From Lentisphaerota bacterium (GTDB lineage Bacteria > Verrucomicrobiota > Lentisphaeria > Oligosphaerales > JABHEG01): a stretch of DNA of 64,000 bases. Positions 1 to 8,447 of the stretch are shown one piece after another; positions within the stretch are counted from its first letter, which is position 1, and each line of letters begins with the position of its first letter. The notes below the pieces were generated by a model. That model made no database searches. It was not told the DNA's origin and saw only the letters and a program-made list of their open reading frames with translations. The translations under genes and the position numbers were made by a program. The stretch spans positions 1 through 64,000 of the forward strand of contig JABHEG010000262.1 of the NCBI GenBank assembly GCA_018676675.1, read 5' to 3'.

Positions 1-257
1 CTGCTGAGGAAGCGCCTGCTGCTGAGGAAGCGCCTGCTGCTGAGGAAGCGCCTGCTGCTGAGGAAGCGCCTGCTGCTGAGGAAGCGCCTGCTGCTGAGGA
101 AGCGCCTGCTGCTGAGGCTGCTGAGGAAGCGCCTGCTGCTGAGGAAGCGCCTGCTGCTGAGGAAGCGCCTGCTGCTGAGGAAGCGCCTGCTGCAGCTGAG
201 GAACCCGTTGCCGAGGCCGAAGAACCCAAGGCGGATGCAACCACCCCGGCCGAGTAA
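1..257 (+). CDS. rpsB: 3' end of 30S ribosomal protein S2 (Ala/Glu/Pro tail), partial
   Basis: The frame is open from the window edge to TAA at 255-257. The visible part encodes only a low-complexity tail: ten copies of A-E-E-A-P-A, then a non-repeated end EEPVAEAEEPKADATTPAE. The S2 core lies outside the window, so the identity rests on position: tsf follows after 77 bp, and rpsB-tsf-pyrH-frr is one of the most conserved bacterial gene orders. S2 proteins in several phyla carry acidic, alanine-rich C-terminal extensions, which fits. An unrelated Ala/Glu-rich protein cannot be excluded from the tail alone. Confidence 0.75.
   Translation, partial: AEEAPAAEEAPAAEEAPAAEEAPAAEEAPAAEEAPAAEAAEEAPAAEEAPAAEEAPAAEEAPAAAEEPVAEAEEPKADATTPAE
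3..191 (+). repeat. 18-bp in-frame tandem repeat in the rpsB tail
   Basis: Ten units of GCTGAGGAAGCGCCTGCT are seen. Six are contiguous (3-110), then comes a 9-bp partial unit (111-119, A-E-A), then four more (120-191). The units look identical at DNA level, which points to recent expansion by slippage. Because 18 and 9 are multiples of three, copy-number change keeps the frame. The array continues past the left window edge. Confidence 0.95.
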
Positions 258-334
258 GCGAACGGCATAGGCCGTTTGGACAGAAGAAATACTCGATCAC
301 GATAAGCGGAACACGCTCAGAAGGAACGGAAAAG

Positions 335-1138
335 ATGGCACAGGTAACAGCGCAAATGGTAAAGGCGTTGCGGGATAAGACGGACGCCGGAATGATGGCC
401 TGCAAGAGGGCTTTGGTTGAGTCCGACGGCGATATGGATCAGGCTGTTGACGTCCTGCGTAAGGCGGGGGTCACCAAGGCCGCGAAGAAGGCCGGCAGGT
501 CGGCCAAAGAGGGTCGTGTACTCGTGACTGTCGGCGACGGCGTTGCCGCCTTGGTCGAGTTCCTCTGCGAGACGGACTTCGTGGCGAAAACGGATGACTT
601 CCGGGAGTTCGGTACAGCCTTGATCGAGCGAGTTGCCACAGACTATGACGGTGATGGCGACATCTCGGATACGGTTGCTGAGCAGGAAAAAGAGGCCCTT
701 GTTCAGTTGATCGGCAAGATCGGCGAGAACATGCAGATCCGCCGGTCCGCACGCTGGCAGTCTGACGGCAGCTTTGGCACCTACTTGCACATGGGCGGCA
801 AGATCGGCGTCCTGGTGGACGTGTCCGGCGAGGCCAGCGATGAGCTTCTCAAGGACATCTGCATGCACATTGCTGCTTTCAATCCGCAGTATGTCAGTCA
901 GGACGAAATCCCCGCGGATGTGATCGCGAAGGAAAAGGAGATTGCCGCAGCTCAGGTTGAAGGCAAACCGGCGAATATTATCGACAAGATCGTGATAGGC
1001 AAGGTCAACAAGTGGTACTCCGATGTATGCTTGGTCAAGCAGCCTTGGATTCGCGATGACAAGTCCTGCCTTGCCAAAGCTGCGCCGAACGTAACAGTCA
1101 AGCGTTTCCTGCGGTGGCAGATTGGCGAGGAACTCTAA
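335..1138 (+). CDS. tsf: Translation elongation factor Ts
   Basis: EF-Ts is the guanine-nucleotide exchange factor that regenerates EF-Tu-GTP in the cytoplasm. The 267-aa product opens with an N-terminal UBA-like segment (MAQVTAQMVKALRDKTDAGM, residues 1-20), followed by MACKRALVESDGD and then a dimerisation core containing FLCETDFVAKTDDF, the family signature (about residues 76-89). The C-terminus (KWYSDVCLVKQPWI) matches the usual EF-Ts ending. A purine-rich GGAACGG lies just upstream of the ATG. The gene follows rpsB and precedes pyrH, the classical order. A GC-rich hairpin (1143-1158) sits just after the stop. Confidence 0.97.
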   Translation: MAQVTAQMVKALRDKTDAGMMACKRALVESDGDMDQAVDVLRKAGVTKAAKKAGRSAKEGRVLVTVGDGVAALVEFLCETDFVAKTDDFREFGTALIERVATDYDGDGDISDTVAEQEKEALVQLIGKIGENMQIRRSARWQSDGSFGTYLHMGGKIGVLVDVSGEASDELLKDICMHIAAFNPQYVSQDEIPADVIAKEKEIAAAQVEGKPANIIDKIVIGKVNKWYSDVCLVKQPWIRDDKSCLAKAAPNVTVKRFLRWQIGEEL

Positions 1139-1221
1139 GATCGCCACCGATTGGTGGCTTGCGTCGCCTGCTTCATGCGTGATGACCACGACGCCCGTTG
1201 TGTGGCGTCAATGGAGGTGCT

Positions 1222-1965
1222 ATGCGTAGCGGACCAGTGTTCGAACGCATTCTGCTCAAGCTGAGCGGCGAGTTACTTCAAGGGGCGGCAGGGTCCGGCT
1301 TGGATCCTGCCGCCATTTCTTTGGTCGCGGAACGGGTCAAGGAAGCCGCTGACTACGGCGTGCAAATCGGCTTGGTTATCGGAGCGGGAAACCTGTTCCG
1401 TGGGCTTCCTGCAAGCCGGGACGGCATGAACCGCTGCTCCGCGGACAGCGTCGGCATGCTCGCCACTGTGATGAACGCTCTGGCGATGCGCGATGCTCTC
1501 GAAGCAGCAGGGCTGCCAACAGAGATCCAGTCAGCCATCGCGATGACGGGGATCGTCGACCCCTTTGATGTCCGTCGAGCGCTCGATCACCTGGAAAACG
1601 ACCGCGCCGTCATTTTCGCGGGTGGGACCGGACACCCCTTCTTCTCTACGGATACGACAGCTGCGCTACGCGCATGTCAGGTGCGCGCTTCGGCCGTCCT
1701 GAAAGCCACCAAGGTCGACGGTGTCTACACCGCCGATCCGAAGACAGACCCGACGGCGGCTCGCTACCGCCGCATCTCCTATGGGGATGCTCTCAAACAG
1801 CGCCTGAGCGTCATGGATTCGACTGCCTTCTCGCTCTGCATGGACAACAGTGTACCGATCCTGGTTTTCGATTTCTCCTGTCCGAACGTCTTGCGCGACA
1901 TCGTGCGAGGGGACCTCAGCGGCGCCACGTTGGTGGACGATGGGCCAACCGAGCTCGATGTTTGA
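1222..1965 (+). CDS. pyrH: Uridylate kinase (UMP kinase)
   Basis: UMP kinase makes UDP from UMP with ATP in pyrimidine synthesis. It belongs to the amino-acid-kinase fold rather than the P-loop NMP kinases. The 247-aa product shows LLKLSGELL near residue 10, the GAGNLFRG phosphate loop, AGGTGHPFFSTDTTAALRA in the middle, KATKVDGVYTADPK for ATP binding and MDSTAFSLCMDN near the C-terminus. The ATG at 1222 was chosen over an in-frame TTG at 1198 because GGAGGTG lies at 1213-1219. It is cotranscribed with tsf upstream. Confidence 0.97.
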   Translation: MRSGPVFERILLKLSGELLQGAAGSGLDPAAISLVAERVKEAADYGVQIGLVIGAGNLFRGLPASRDGMNRCSADSVGMLATVMNALAMRDALEAAGLPTEIQSAIAMTGIVDPFDVRRALDHLENDRAVIFAGGTGHPFFSTDTTAALRACQVRASAVLKATKVDGVYTADPKTDPTAARYRRISYGDALKQRLSVMDSTAFSLCMDNSVPILVFDFSCPNVLRDIVRGDLSGATLVDDGPTELDV

Positions 1966-2101
1966 GGCCGCCCACGACCCCGCTCGACTTGCCCGCCGCC
2001 ATCGATGGAAATCGTGACGCACTGAGCGGCCACCACGGTCAGCACAGGCTGACCCGCTGACCTCGCCGGTGTGCACCCCAACCCGAATGGGAATGGTTCC
2101 T

Positions 2102-2839
2102 ATGCCGGTCTTCCGGATCATCAGCTCTGAGGGTGACGAGCTAACGCGTTACTCGACAGACGACCACCCCAACGTGACGCTGATCGAGATCGGGCGCTCC
2201 TCCATGTGCCAGATCTGCCTCAAATCGTACCCCGCTGCGCGGGTGGTCGGGAGACACCACTTGTCTCTGGCCAAGCGGCCTGAGGGATGGTGGGCCATGG
2301 ATGGAGGGAGTACGGGCATGGCTCGGAACGGTGATCCCGTCAGCGAATCCCTGTTAACCGATGGCGCACGCATCCGCTTTGGGCAGTGCTTCCTGGTGGT
2401 CGGTGACTCCACCCAGGTCAGCGGCTATGATCTGTTCTACGAGACTGAAGTGGGGGCGGTCACGGCCTGCGCACTGTGGCCAGGCAGGAACGTGATCGGG
2501 AAGTCGTCGAAGAGCACAGTGACGATTCAGGACGGAAGAGGGTGCTCCCGACGCCATGCCGTGATCAACGTGGTGGGGGCGTCGCTGGCGTTGGAGGATC
2601 TGGGCAGCTCGAACGGGACACGGGTGAACGGGCGGAAGCTCAAGGGGCAAACGACTGTCGAGGTCGGGGAGCGCTTTGAGCTCGGCAAGGTGCGGGCCTG
2701 GATCGATCGCAATGCCAGCGCCCCCGCTTACCTCAGCCACAACAGCTGGCGCACGGACAAGTACTTCCGCCTCTTCATCCTGCTTGTGATCATCCTTGTG
2801 CTACGGGCTCTCAAGTCGGCCTTCTTCCCCGGAAGTTGA
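2102..2839 (+). CDS. Tandem FHA-domain membrane protein
   Basis: The 245-aa product has two FHA-like modules, which read phosphothreonine, and one C-terminal membrane segment. Module 1 (about residues 5-95) has IEIGRSSMCQICL and VGRHHLSL. Module 2 (about 120-200) is canonical, with NVIGKSS, CSRRHAVI and LEDLGSSNGTRVNGR. The hydrophobic stretch FRLFILLVIILVLRAL (about 222-237) would tail-anchor the protein with both FHA domains in the cytoplasm. In-frame alternative starts exist at 2069 (GTG), 2087 and 2093 (ATG); none has a strong ribosome-binding site. Its place between pyrH and frr is unusual. It may read targets of the Ser/Thr kinases elsewhere in the window, but that is inference. Confidence 0.85.
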   Translation: MPVFRIISSEGDELTRYSTDDHPNVTLIEIGRSSMCQICLKSYPAARVVGRHHLSLAKRPEGWWAMDGGSTGMARNGDPVSESLLTDGARIRFGQCFLVVGDSTQVSGYDLFYETEVGAVTACALWPGRNVIGKSSKSTVTIQDGRGCSRRHAVINVVGASLALEDLGSSNGTRVNGRKLKGQTTVEVGERFELGKVRAWIDRNASAPAYLSHNSWRTDKYFRLFILLVIILVLRALKSAFFPGS

Positions 2840-2996
2840 CCGGCAGGCATCTGTGAGAGCGGGCTGTCAGGCGCTTGAGGATCAGTTTGAGGGAGTGTAT
2901 TGGTATACGCCATGAGCAGGCTGTCGATAGACCGTAGTCCAGCCGGAGTTCGCGACAAATGTCGGAGCCGAAGCTGGGAATGAATGGGGTTACACA

Positions 2997-3560
2997 ATGG
3001 CTGATATTGAGCTGTTACTCGAAGAGACCGATGAGCGGATGGGCAATGCCGTTGAGGCAATGACGCGGGACTTTGGGGGCTTCCGCACAGGCAAGGCATC
3101 CCCCGCCCTCGTCGAGGGCCTGATGGTGGACTATTACGGCACCCAGACGCGTCTCAGAGACATTGCCGGAATCACGACTCCGGAACCCCGCCTGCTGGTG
3201 ATCCAGCCCTGGGACCAGAGCGCGATCCGTGGCATCGAGAAGGCTATCCAGGCCTCTGAGCTCGGGATCAGCCCGGTCAGTGACGGGCGCATCATCCGCC
3301 TGCCGATCCCGGAGCTCAGCGAAGAGCGCCGGAAGGACTTTGTGAAACTGGTCCACAAGCGCGCCGAGGAAGCCCGGATCGAGGTTCGCAACTTCCGTCG
3401 CGATGCCAACGAGGAAACCAAGAAGGCTCAGAAGGCGTCCAAGATCACCGAGGACGACCAGAAGGACCTCCTCAAAGACGTTCAGGAACTCACTGACGAC
3501 TACGTCAAGCAGATCAATGAGCTGATGGACGAGAAGGAGACCGAGTTGATGCAGGTGTAG
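2997..3560 (+). CDS. frr: Ribosome recycling factor
   Basis: RRF, with EF-G, splits post-termination ribosomes. The 187-aa product has the usual length (about 185). It carries the family features GFRTGKASPALVEGL, the hinge region ITTPEPRLLVIQPWD, IIRLPIPELSEERRKD and the final helical stretch with VRNFRRDANEETKKAQK. It starts 157 bp after the FHA gene and is the last gene before a strong intrinsic terminator, closing the translation-factor cluster. Confidence 0.97.
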   Translation: MADIELLLEETDERMGNAVEAMTRDFGGFRTGKASPALVEGLMVDYYGTQTRLRDIAGITTPEPRLLVIQPWDQSAIRGIEKAIQASELGISPVSDGRIIRLPIPELSEERRKDFVKLVHKRAEEARIEVRNFRRDANEETKKAQKASKITEDDQKDLLKDVQELTDDYVKQINELMDEKETELMQV

Positions 3561-3590
3561 TGTTCTGCGTCATCTGAACGATGCATCTAC

Positions 3591-3629
3591 AGTGAGGAAC
3601 ACATGCGTGTGTTCCTCACTCACTTTTTT
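3591..3629 (+). terminator. Rho-independent terminator after frr
   Basis: A perfect 13-bp stem (3591-3603 with 3608-3620, arm AGTGAGGAACACA), a TGCG tetraloop and a run of six T at 3624-3629. It lies between frr and thrC and should end the translation-factor transcript. It overlaps the thrC leader by position. Confidence 0.92.
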
Positions 3630-3641
3630 GAGGACTGAACG

Positions 3642-5030
3642 GTGAACGAATCCGCGCTTTACAGCAGTACTCGGGGGCAGATCTCGCCCGTCCCTTTCCG
3701 CGAAGCCGTGCTCATGGGGCTGGCCACCGATGGTGGACTGCTACTGCCCAACCGCATCCCCGATGTCGAAGCCCGGTTGGACTCTTGGCGGGAGCTTCCC
3801 TATCCGGCCCTGGCCGCGGCCGTCATGCGCCCGTTCATCGATGACAGCATCGACGACGGTGTTTTGGATAGCCTGGTTCAGCGTAGCTACGCAACGTTCA
3901 CCGCCCCGGACGTTGTCCCGATCCGTGCCGTCGGGGATGTCCACATCTGCGAGCTGTTTCACGGGCCGACGCTGGCGTTCAAAGACATTGCGCTCCAGTT
4001 CCTGGGGAATCTCTTCGAGCATCTTCTCGCCGAGACGGACAGCAGCCTCAACATCGTGGGAGCGACCAGCGGGGATACCGGCAGCGCCGCCATCGAGGGC
4101 GTTCGAGGCCGGGCCAACATGCACATCTTCATCATGCACCCGCATGGCCGCGTCAGCCCGGTCCAGGAACGTCAGATGACCAGCGTTCTCGACAAGAACG
4201 TCCACAACATAGCGGTGAAGGGGACGTTCGATGACGGTCAGCGTGTGCTGAAAGAGATTTTCAACGACATCTCGTTCAAGGATCAGTTCCGTCTCGGCGC
4301 TGTGAACTCGGTCAACTGGGCTCGTGTGCTTGCTCAGATCGTGTACTACTTCCACGCTACGTTCCGGGTGCAGGAATCCACCGGGGCCGAGCGGGTGCAG
4401 GTTGCTGTGCCCACGGGGAACTTCGGCGACATCTTCGCCGGGTACGTGGCCAGGCGCATGGGGGCCCCGATCAGCCGCCTTATCCTGGCGACGAATGAGA
4501 ATGATATCCTTGCCCGATTCTTCAACACAGGGGTCTACCAGCGTGGGACGGTAGAGCCGACCTTGAGCCCCTCGATGGACATCCAGGTCGCCAGCAACTT
4601 CGAACGCTATCTCTACTATCGCGTTGGCTGCGATGGCGCGAACGTGCGCGCCCTGATGTCGACATTCCAGGAGACGGGACGGTTTGAGCTTGAGCGAGGC
4701 GATTCGGGTTTCGTTGCTGGTCGCGGGACGACCGCAGACACGCTGGCAACAATCCGTAAGTACCATCAGGAGTACGGCTACCTGCTGGATCCGCACACCG
4801 CTGTCGGAGTTGCCATAGGCGAACGATTCCTGAGCGGAAGTGAACCCACGGTATGCCTCGCGACCGCGCACCCCGCCAAATTCGGAGCCGCGATTACCGA
4901 AGCCGTCGGCGAGGATATTGCGCGTCACCCGATTATCGACGGTCTGCTGGATCTGCCGACCCGGTGCGTCGTCCTGCCCGCCGAAAAGGACGCGGTGCAG
5001 ACCTTCATGCGCGAGACGCTTGCGGGATAG
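3642..5030 (+). CDS. thrC: Threonine synthase
   Basis: This PLP enzyme converts O-phospho-homoserine to threonine. The 462-aa product has the N-terminal YSSTRG motif, the PLP-lysine segment FHGPTLAFKD, the phosphate-binding loop GATSGDTGSAAIEG, and PTGNFGDIFAGYVARRMG followed by ILATNENDIL, all typical of the longer E. coli-like class. The start is GTG with GAGGA seven bases upstream; no closer ATG preserves the N-terminal motif. It lies just after a terminator, so it probably has its own promoter or depends on read-through. Confidence 0.96.
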   Translation: MNESALYSSTRGQISPVPFREAVLMGLATDGGLLLPNRIPDVEARLDSWRELPYPALAAAVMRPFIDDSIDDGVLDSLVQRSYATFTAPDVVPIRAVGDVHICELFHGPTLAFKDIALQFLGNLFEHLLAETDSSLNIVGATSGDTGSAAIEGVRGRANMHIFIMHPHGRVSPVQERQMTSVLDKNVHNIAVKGTFDDGQRVLKEIFNDISFKDQFRLGAVNSVNWARVLAQIVYYFHATFRVQESTGAERVQVAVPTGNFGDIFAGYVARRMGAPISRLILATNENDILARFFNTGVYQRGTVEPTLSPSMDIQVASNFERYLYYRVGCDGANVRALMSTFQETGRFELERGDSGFVAGRGTTADTLATIRKYHQEYGYLLDPHTAVGVAIGERFLSGSEPTVCLATAHPAKFGAAITEAVGEDIARHPIIDGLLDLPTRCVVLPAEKDAVQTFMRETLAG

Positions 5031-5133
5031 GAGGGAAGCCGGGCCGGCCATGCCGGCAATGTGGAAGGTGTGCCGTCGGCCCTCTACGAGGAAGACGACC
5101 GCTGGGGACATTAGCCGTCCAGCAAGACGCCCC

Positions 5134-5270
5134 CAATGCTATTGACTTTCTCTGCAGACGGTCGCGGCATGGCACCCCCTCCCACTCTCGAGAAGCACAC
5201 AATGTGGGAGGCGGTGCCACCCGGCGACTCTTCGGCCAGACACGGGGGGCAGAGAAAGCCAATAGCATTG
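5134..5270. repeat. Long imperfect palindrome at convergent junction (copy 1)
   Basis: The outer arms 5134-5155 and 5249-5270 are 22 bp with one mismatch (CAATGCTATTGACTTTCTCT-type). The inner arms are of GGCACCGCCTCCCAC / GTGGGAGGCGGTGCC type (14 of 15 match). The whole 137 bp could fold as one long hairpin. A near-identical copy in inverse orientation lies at 62758-62893, and core copies lie at 15909-16042 and 53685-53848. It sits between thrC and the convergent 661-aa gene. Confidence 0.9.
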
Positions 5271-5286
5271 AAGACGCCTCCCCCTT

Positions 5287-7272
5287 TCAATCTCCGGCTG
5301 CGGACGCATCAACAGCGCTCTTCAACACACGGCCGTACGCGTGGCTGTTCTTGGGATCGTAGGGCAGTGTCCTGGCGGCGCTTGAGGCGTAGATCCACAC
5401 CCAGTCATAGGCATCGACGAGCGTTCTGAACATCGGCTCGAAATCGTCCAGCGACCGAATTGGGGAGTCCGCGTATCCCTTCTCGATGAAGCTCTTGGCA
5501 ATGCTGTAGTCGTGGAAGGGCGAGATCGTTCCGGCGAGGAAGAAATGGTCGGGGAATTGAGCCAGGGCCTGCGCCACATCCCGATCCCGCTTCGCGATCT
5601 TAGCCTTGAGGGCGTCAGTATCACGATTGCAGTACCCGGGTGTAGTCTCTCCGCCACAGAGGTATTTGAGGTCGATCCCCTGCTGCTTTGCCCGTTTGAG
5701 GATGCCCAGAGTGATGTAGCTCGGGATCGTGAACACGGGCGTTTTGACTCCGGGATGCGTTGTTGTCAACTCAAGTCGACTGAACAGACTCCAAATCATG
5801 CACTTCGGGTAGATTTTGCTGACGATGTCGGCCATCTCAGCTCCGAGGGCTTCGCAGTGTGAGACGACGGTCTCGATGCTCTCTCCTCGCTGGTCGGCGA
5901 CGTAAGCGACGCTGTAGCTCCGGTAGTTGTTGTAGGCTTCCAGGTCGATCATCACTCCGGGGGACGCCCACTCCCGGGCCAGTCGCACAGCATGGCTCCA
6001 GCAGGTAAGGAAGTCGGCCCGGGCTCCCGTCTCATTGCCCAGGTCCAGGCCCCGTATGGCGGTGAAACGTTCCACGTTCCGTGCATGTTTGTGTGCGTGG
6101 CCGCCGCCGTCCTTCGGCGCGCCGATCATGCGATTGATGGATACCCAGGGCCAGGGATCGATCGTGAGTGTGTTGCGGATCATCTTCATCTGAACTTCGT
6201 AGGCATGGAAGACTGGTGCCGCGTCGGTTTCGTAGCTGCCGCGCATCGGGATTGCCACGCCTGCATAGGCTGAGCTATTGAGAACCTTCAGGACGTCCGC
6301 TTTGCACTCCAGGATGGGCTTGGTGTAGAAGGTGATGAGTTTGAGGTAACTGCGCTTCCGTGACTTGAGGCTGCGGAAGTACTGCTCCGTCGTGTCGAGG
6401 ATCATGCCATCCGCTCCGAGAAGCTCCGCTCGGGCTGTATGGCCTCCAGGAGGCATGCGGGGACCGGTCAGGACGACACGGAAACGTTTGCCCGTCACCG
6501 GCAGTGCTCGATCGAGGTGCGTTCGTCCGCTACTGTCAGTGACTGTTGCTCTGAGCCGCGTTTTCTCCCAGGGCCCCTCGATTGCCACGCTCAACTCGAC
6601 CCCGGTTCCCCGTGGCAATACTCGTGAGCATGCATCCAGCGCGGAAAGCACGGGCGCGGTCCGTCGAACCAACTGCATGTCGTCGATGAAGAAATCGATC
6701 TTGTCGCCGTCGTTGTACCACCCTTCGGCAACATAGAAGCTGATTCCCTTCACGTGTTGCCAATCGACGTCAAGCGTCTTTGGGACCATCACGTGTTGCC
6801 AGGTGCCCGGCTCTATGTTCGGGATCGTGTACCAATCGAGCTTCCGCCGTGGCTCGGCGCCATCTGGGAAGCCGACCCGCAGAACGCGTTCCTGCAGCAA
6901 ATCCGCCGTGGTCCGTGTATAGAGCCAGAACGAGACGTAATCATAGCTCGTCCAATCCCGGGCAGTCTCGAACGTCCGTCGCATCATCGGCCAGCCTTTG
7001 GCGTAGGCTTCGTTCGGGCGCTTCTCCCAGTTGACCCGGATCACGAAGGACAGCGACTTTTCTCCCTGTTTGACGATGTCCCGGCTGGCAACGACCGTTG
7101 CGTCGCGTTGCGCCAGATCTGTCTTTGGATCTCCCTTGATCCAGGGCGAGGCGTCCTCAAAGTCGTCGAGCGGGGTAAACGCGAAGGGGGCTCCCGGGTT
7201 GGCATGCCCCGGAACGCAGGCGAACAAGGCGGATAGGAGAGTCACCAACAGACACTGCGATCGTGCGGCCAT
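5287..7272 (-). CDS. Exported protein, N-terminal sandwich plus barrel-like C-terminal domain
   Basis: The 661-aa product has a signal peptide (residues 1-24, cleavage near GHA-NPG). A beta-sandwich-like region follows at about 30-210, containing DDFEDASPWIKGD, WTSYDYVSFWLYTRT and KIDFFIDDMQLV, the style of carbohydrate-binding or CIA30-like domains. A second beta module lies at about 215-300. The C-terminal half (WVSINRMIG, GVMIDLEAYNNY, IWSLFSRLEL, WVWIYASSA) resembles a TIM-barrel of the glycoside-hydrolase kind, with Asp/Glu in GVMIDLEAY as a candidate acidic site. No exact family could be named. GGAGGA precedes the ATG. It lies 64 bp downstream of folE on the same strand and may share that transcript. 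Confidence 0.75.
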   Translation of the reverse strand: MAARSQCLLVTLLSALFACVPGHANPGAPFAFTPLDDFEDASPWIKGDPKTDLAQRDATVVASRDIVKQGEKSLSFVIRVNWEKRPNEAYAKGWPMMRRTFETARDWTSYDYVSFWLYTRTTADLLQERVLRVGFPDGAEPRRKLDWYTIPNIEPGTWQHVMVPKTLDVDWQHVKGISFYVAEGWYNDGDKIDFFIDDMQLVRRTAPVLSALDACSRVLPRGTGVELSVAIEGPWEKTRLRATVTDSSGRTHLDRALPVTGKRFRVVLTGPRMPPGGHTARAELLGADGMILDTTEQYFRSLKSRKRSYLKLITFYTKPILECKADVLKVLNSSAYAGVAIPMRGSYETDAAPVFHAYEVQMKMIRNTLTIDPWPWVSINRMIGAPKDGGGHAHKHARNVERFTAIRGLDLGNETGARADFLTCWSHAVRLAREWASPGVMIDLEAYNNYRSYSVAYVADQRGESIETVVSHCEALGAEMADIVSKIYPKCMIWSLFSRLELTTTHPGVKTPVFTIPSYITLGILKRAKQQGIDLKYLCGGETTPGYCNRDTDALKAKIAKRDRDVAQALAQFPDHFFLAGTISPFHDYSIAKSFIEKGYADSPIRSLDDFEPMFRTLVDAYDWVWIYASSAARTLPYDPKNSHAYGRVLKSAVDASAAGD

Positions 7273-7336
7273 CGTGGAATCCTCCGTGGTTCAGACACTC
7301 GGGGCACTCAGAACCAGTGACGTTCGGACGTGCAGG

Positions 7337-7903
7337 TCAGACGGTCTCCCGGGCGAGCAGATCCAGGAACTCGGTTCGGGTGGCTTGGTCATCGTGGAAG
7401 CTGCCGAGCACGGACGAGGTCGTCATCACTGAATTTTGCTTCTCCACTCCGCGCATCATCATGCACAGGTGGCGGCATTCCATGACGACTCCAACGCCTT
7501 CCGCGTCGACGGTGTCCATCACTGCCCGGGCAATCTCGGCAGTCAGACGCTCCTGAATCTGCAACCGACGGGCGAAACAGTCCGCCAGACGGGCCAGTTT
7601 GCTCAGTCCGATGACTCTGTTGCTGGCGATGTAGCCGATGTGGCACTTGCCGAAGAACGGCAGCATGTGGTGTTCGCACATGCTGTAGACCTCGATGTTC
7701 CGGCAAATGATCATGTTATTGGCTTCAGACTGGAAAACGGCGTCGTTGACGACCTCGTCGACGTTCGTCCGGTAGCCATGGGAGAGGAAATCATAGGCCT
7801 TCGCGACGCGCTCGGGTGTCTTCAGAAGGCCTTCCCGGTTGGGATCCTCGCCGATCTCGATCAACAGTTCACGAACCAGTTCCTTGACGCGTTCAATGTT
7901 CAT
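7337..7903 (-). CDS. folE: GTP cyclohydrolase I
   Basis: It converts GTP to 7,8-dihydroneopterin triphosphate, the entry to tetrahydrofolate/pterin synthesis. The 188-aa product has DPNREGLLKTPERVAKAY, the zinc motif SMCEHHMLPFFGKCHIGY, NRVIGLSKLARL, the substrate loop QIQERLTAEIA and CRHLCMMMRGV with the second zinc cysteine. The start overlaps the end of folK by 11 bp, so translation is probably coupled. It is the last gene of the folB-folK-folE operon. Confidence 0.97.
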   Translation of the reverse strand: MNIERVKELVRELLIEIGEDPNREGLLKTPERVAKAYDFLSHGYRTNVDEVVNDAVFQSEANNMIICRNIEVYSMCEHHMLPFFGKCHIGYIASNRVIGLSKLARLADCFARRLQIQERLTAEIARAVMDTVDAEGVGVVMECRHLCMMMRGVEKQNSVMTTSSVLGSFHDDQATRTEFLDLLARETV

Positions 7904-8447
7904 CCGTAAGGGCCTCTCTCATTTTGTGAGTCAGGGACAGGTTCGGTTCTCCAGGTGATGGGAGTTCCACGTCAGGAGTGCTCTGCCCATCGGCGAACCG
8001 TTGCCTCAGGCGTTCTCCCGTTCCCGGCACAAGCAGGTCGGGGTTGAGTTCAAGAACGGGCAACGCAACGAATGCTCGGGCGATGTCCGGGTGAGGAAGT
8101 CGCAGACCCGGAGCGTTGACCACACGGTGTCCATGGAGAATCAGGTCAAGATCGATCGTCCGCGGGGCAAACGGATCTCCCAGGCGGACCCGTCCGAGCC
8201 GGTCTTCAATCCAGGCGAGCACATCGTCCTTGAAGGGGCGAGGAGGCAGTGCTGTTTCCACGCGCCAGACGCCGTTGACAAAGGGCGGGTCTTCCGGACG
8301 GTCGATGGCCGGTGTCCACCAGGCGGTTGAGACGCCCGTCACATGCACAGCCCGCCTGAGCAGCTCAAACGCCTCAAACACATGCTCCTCCGGCTCGATG
8401 TTTGAGCCATAGGCGACGTAGGCGCAGACTGGCTGGTCTGCAGTCAT
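7893..8447 (-). CDS. folK: 2-amino-4-hydroxy-6-hydroxymethyldihydropteridine pyrophosphokinase (HPPK)
   Basis: HPPK transfers pyrophosphate from ATP to 6-hydroxymethyl-dihydropterin in folate synthesis. The 184-aa product has AYGSNIEPEEH at the N-terminus, PPFVNGVWRVET in the middle and the family signature GDPFAPRTIDLDLIL with its magnesium-binding Asp pair, then LPHPDIARAFVALPVLEL. The start ATG overlaps the folB stop as ATGA (8444-8447). At the 3' end it overlaps folE. Confidence 0.95.
   Translation of the reverse strand: MTADQPVCAYVAYGSNIEPEEHVFEAFELLRRAVHVTGVSTAWWTPAIDRPEDPPFVNGVWRVETALPPRPFKDDVLAWIEDRLGRVRLGDPFAPRTIDLDLILHGHRVVNAPGLRLPHPDIARAFVALPVLELNPDLLVPGTGERLRQRFADGQSTPDVELPSPGEPNLSLTHKMREALTDEH

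Noticed and set aside
3..191. Short regular repeats at the left edge as a CRISPR or minisatellite
   Set aside because: They are in frame, encode A-E-E-A-P-A and have no spacers, so they are a coding low-complexity tail.
1143..1158. GCCACC/GGTGGC hairpin after tsf as a terminator
   Set aside because: The stem is only 6 bp with no T-run, and pyrH follows closely with its own ribosome-binding site, so read-through is expected.
3741..5111. 456-codon minus-strand frame over thrC
   Set aside because: It is a mirror of threonine synthase codons, with no start signal or recognisable domain.
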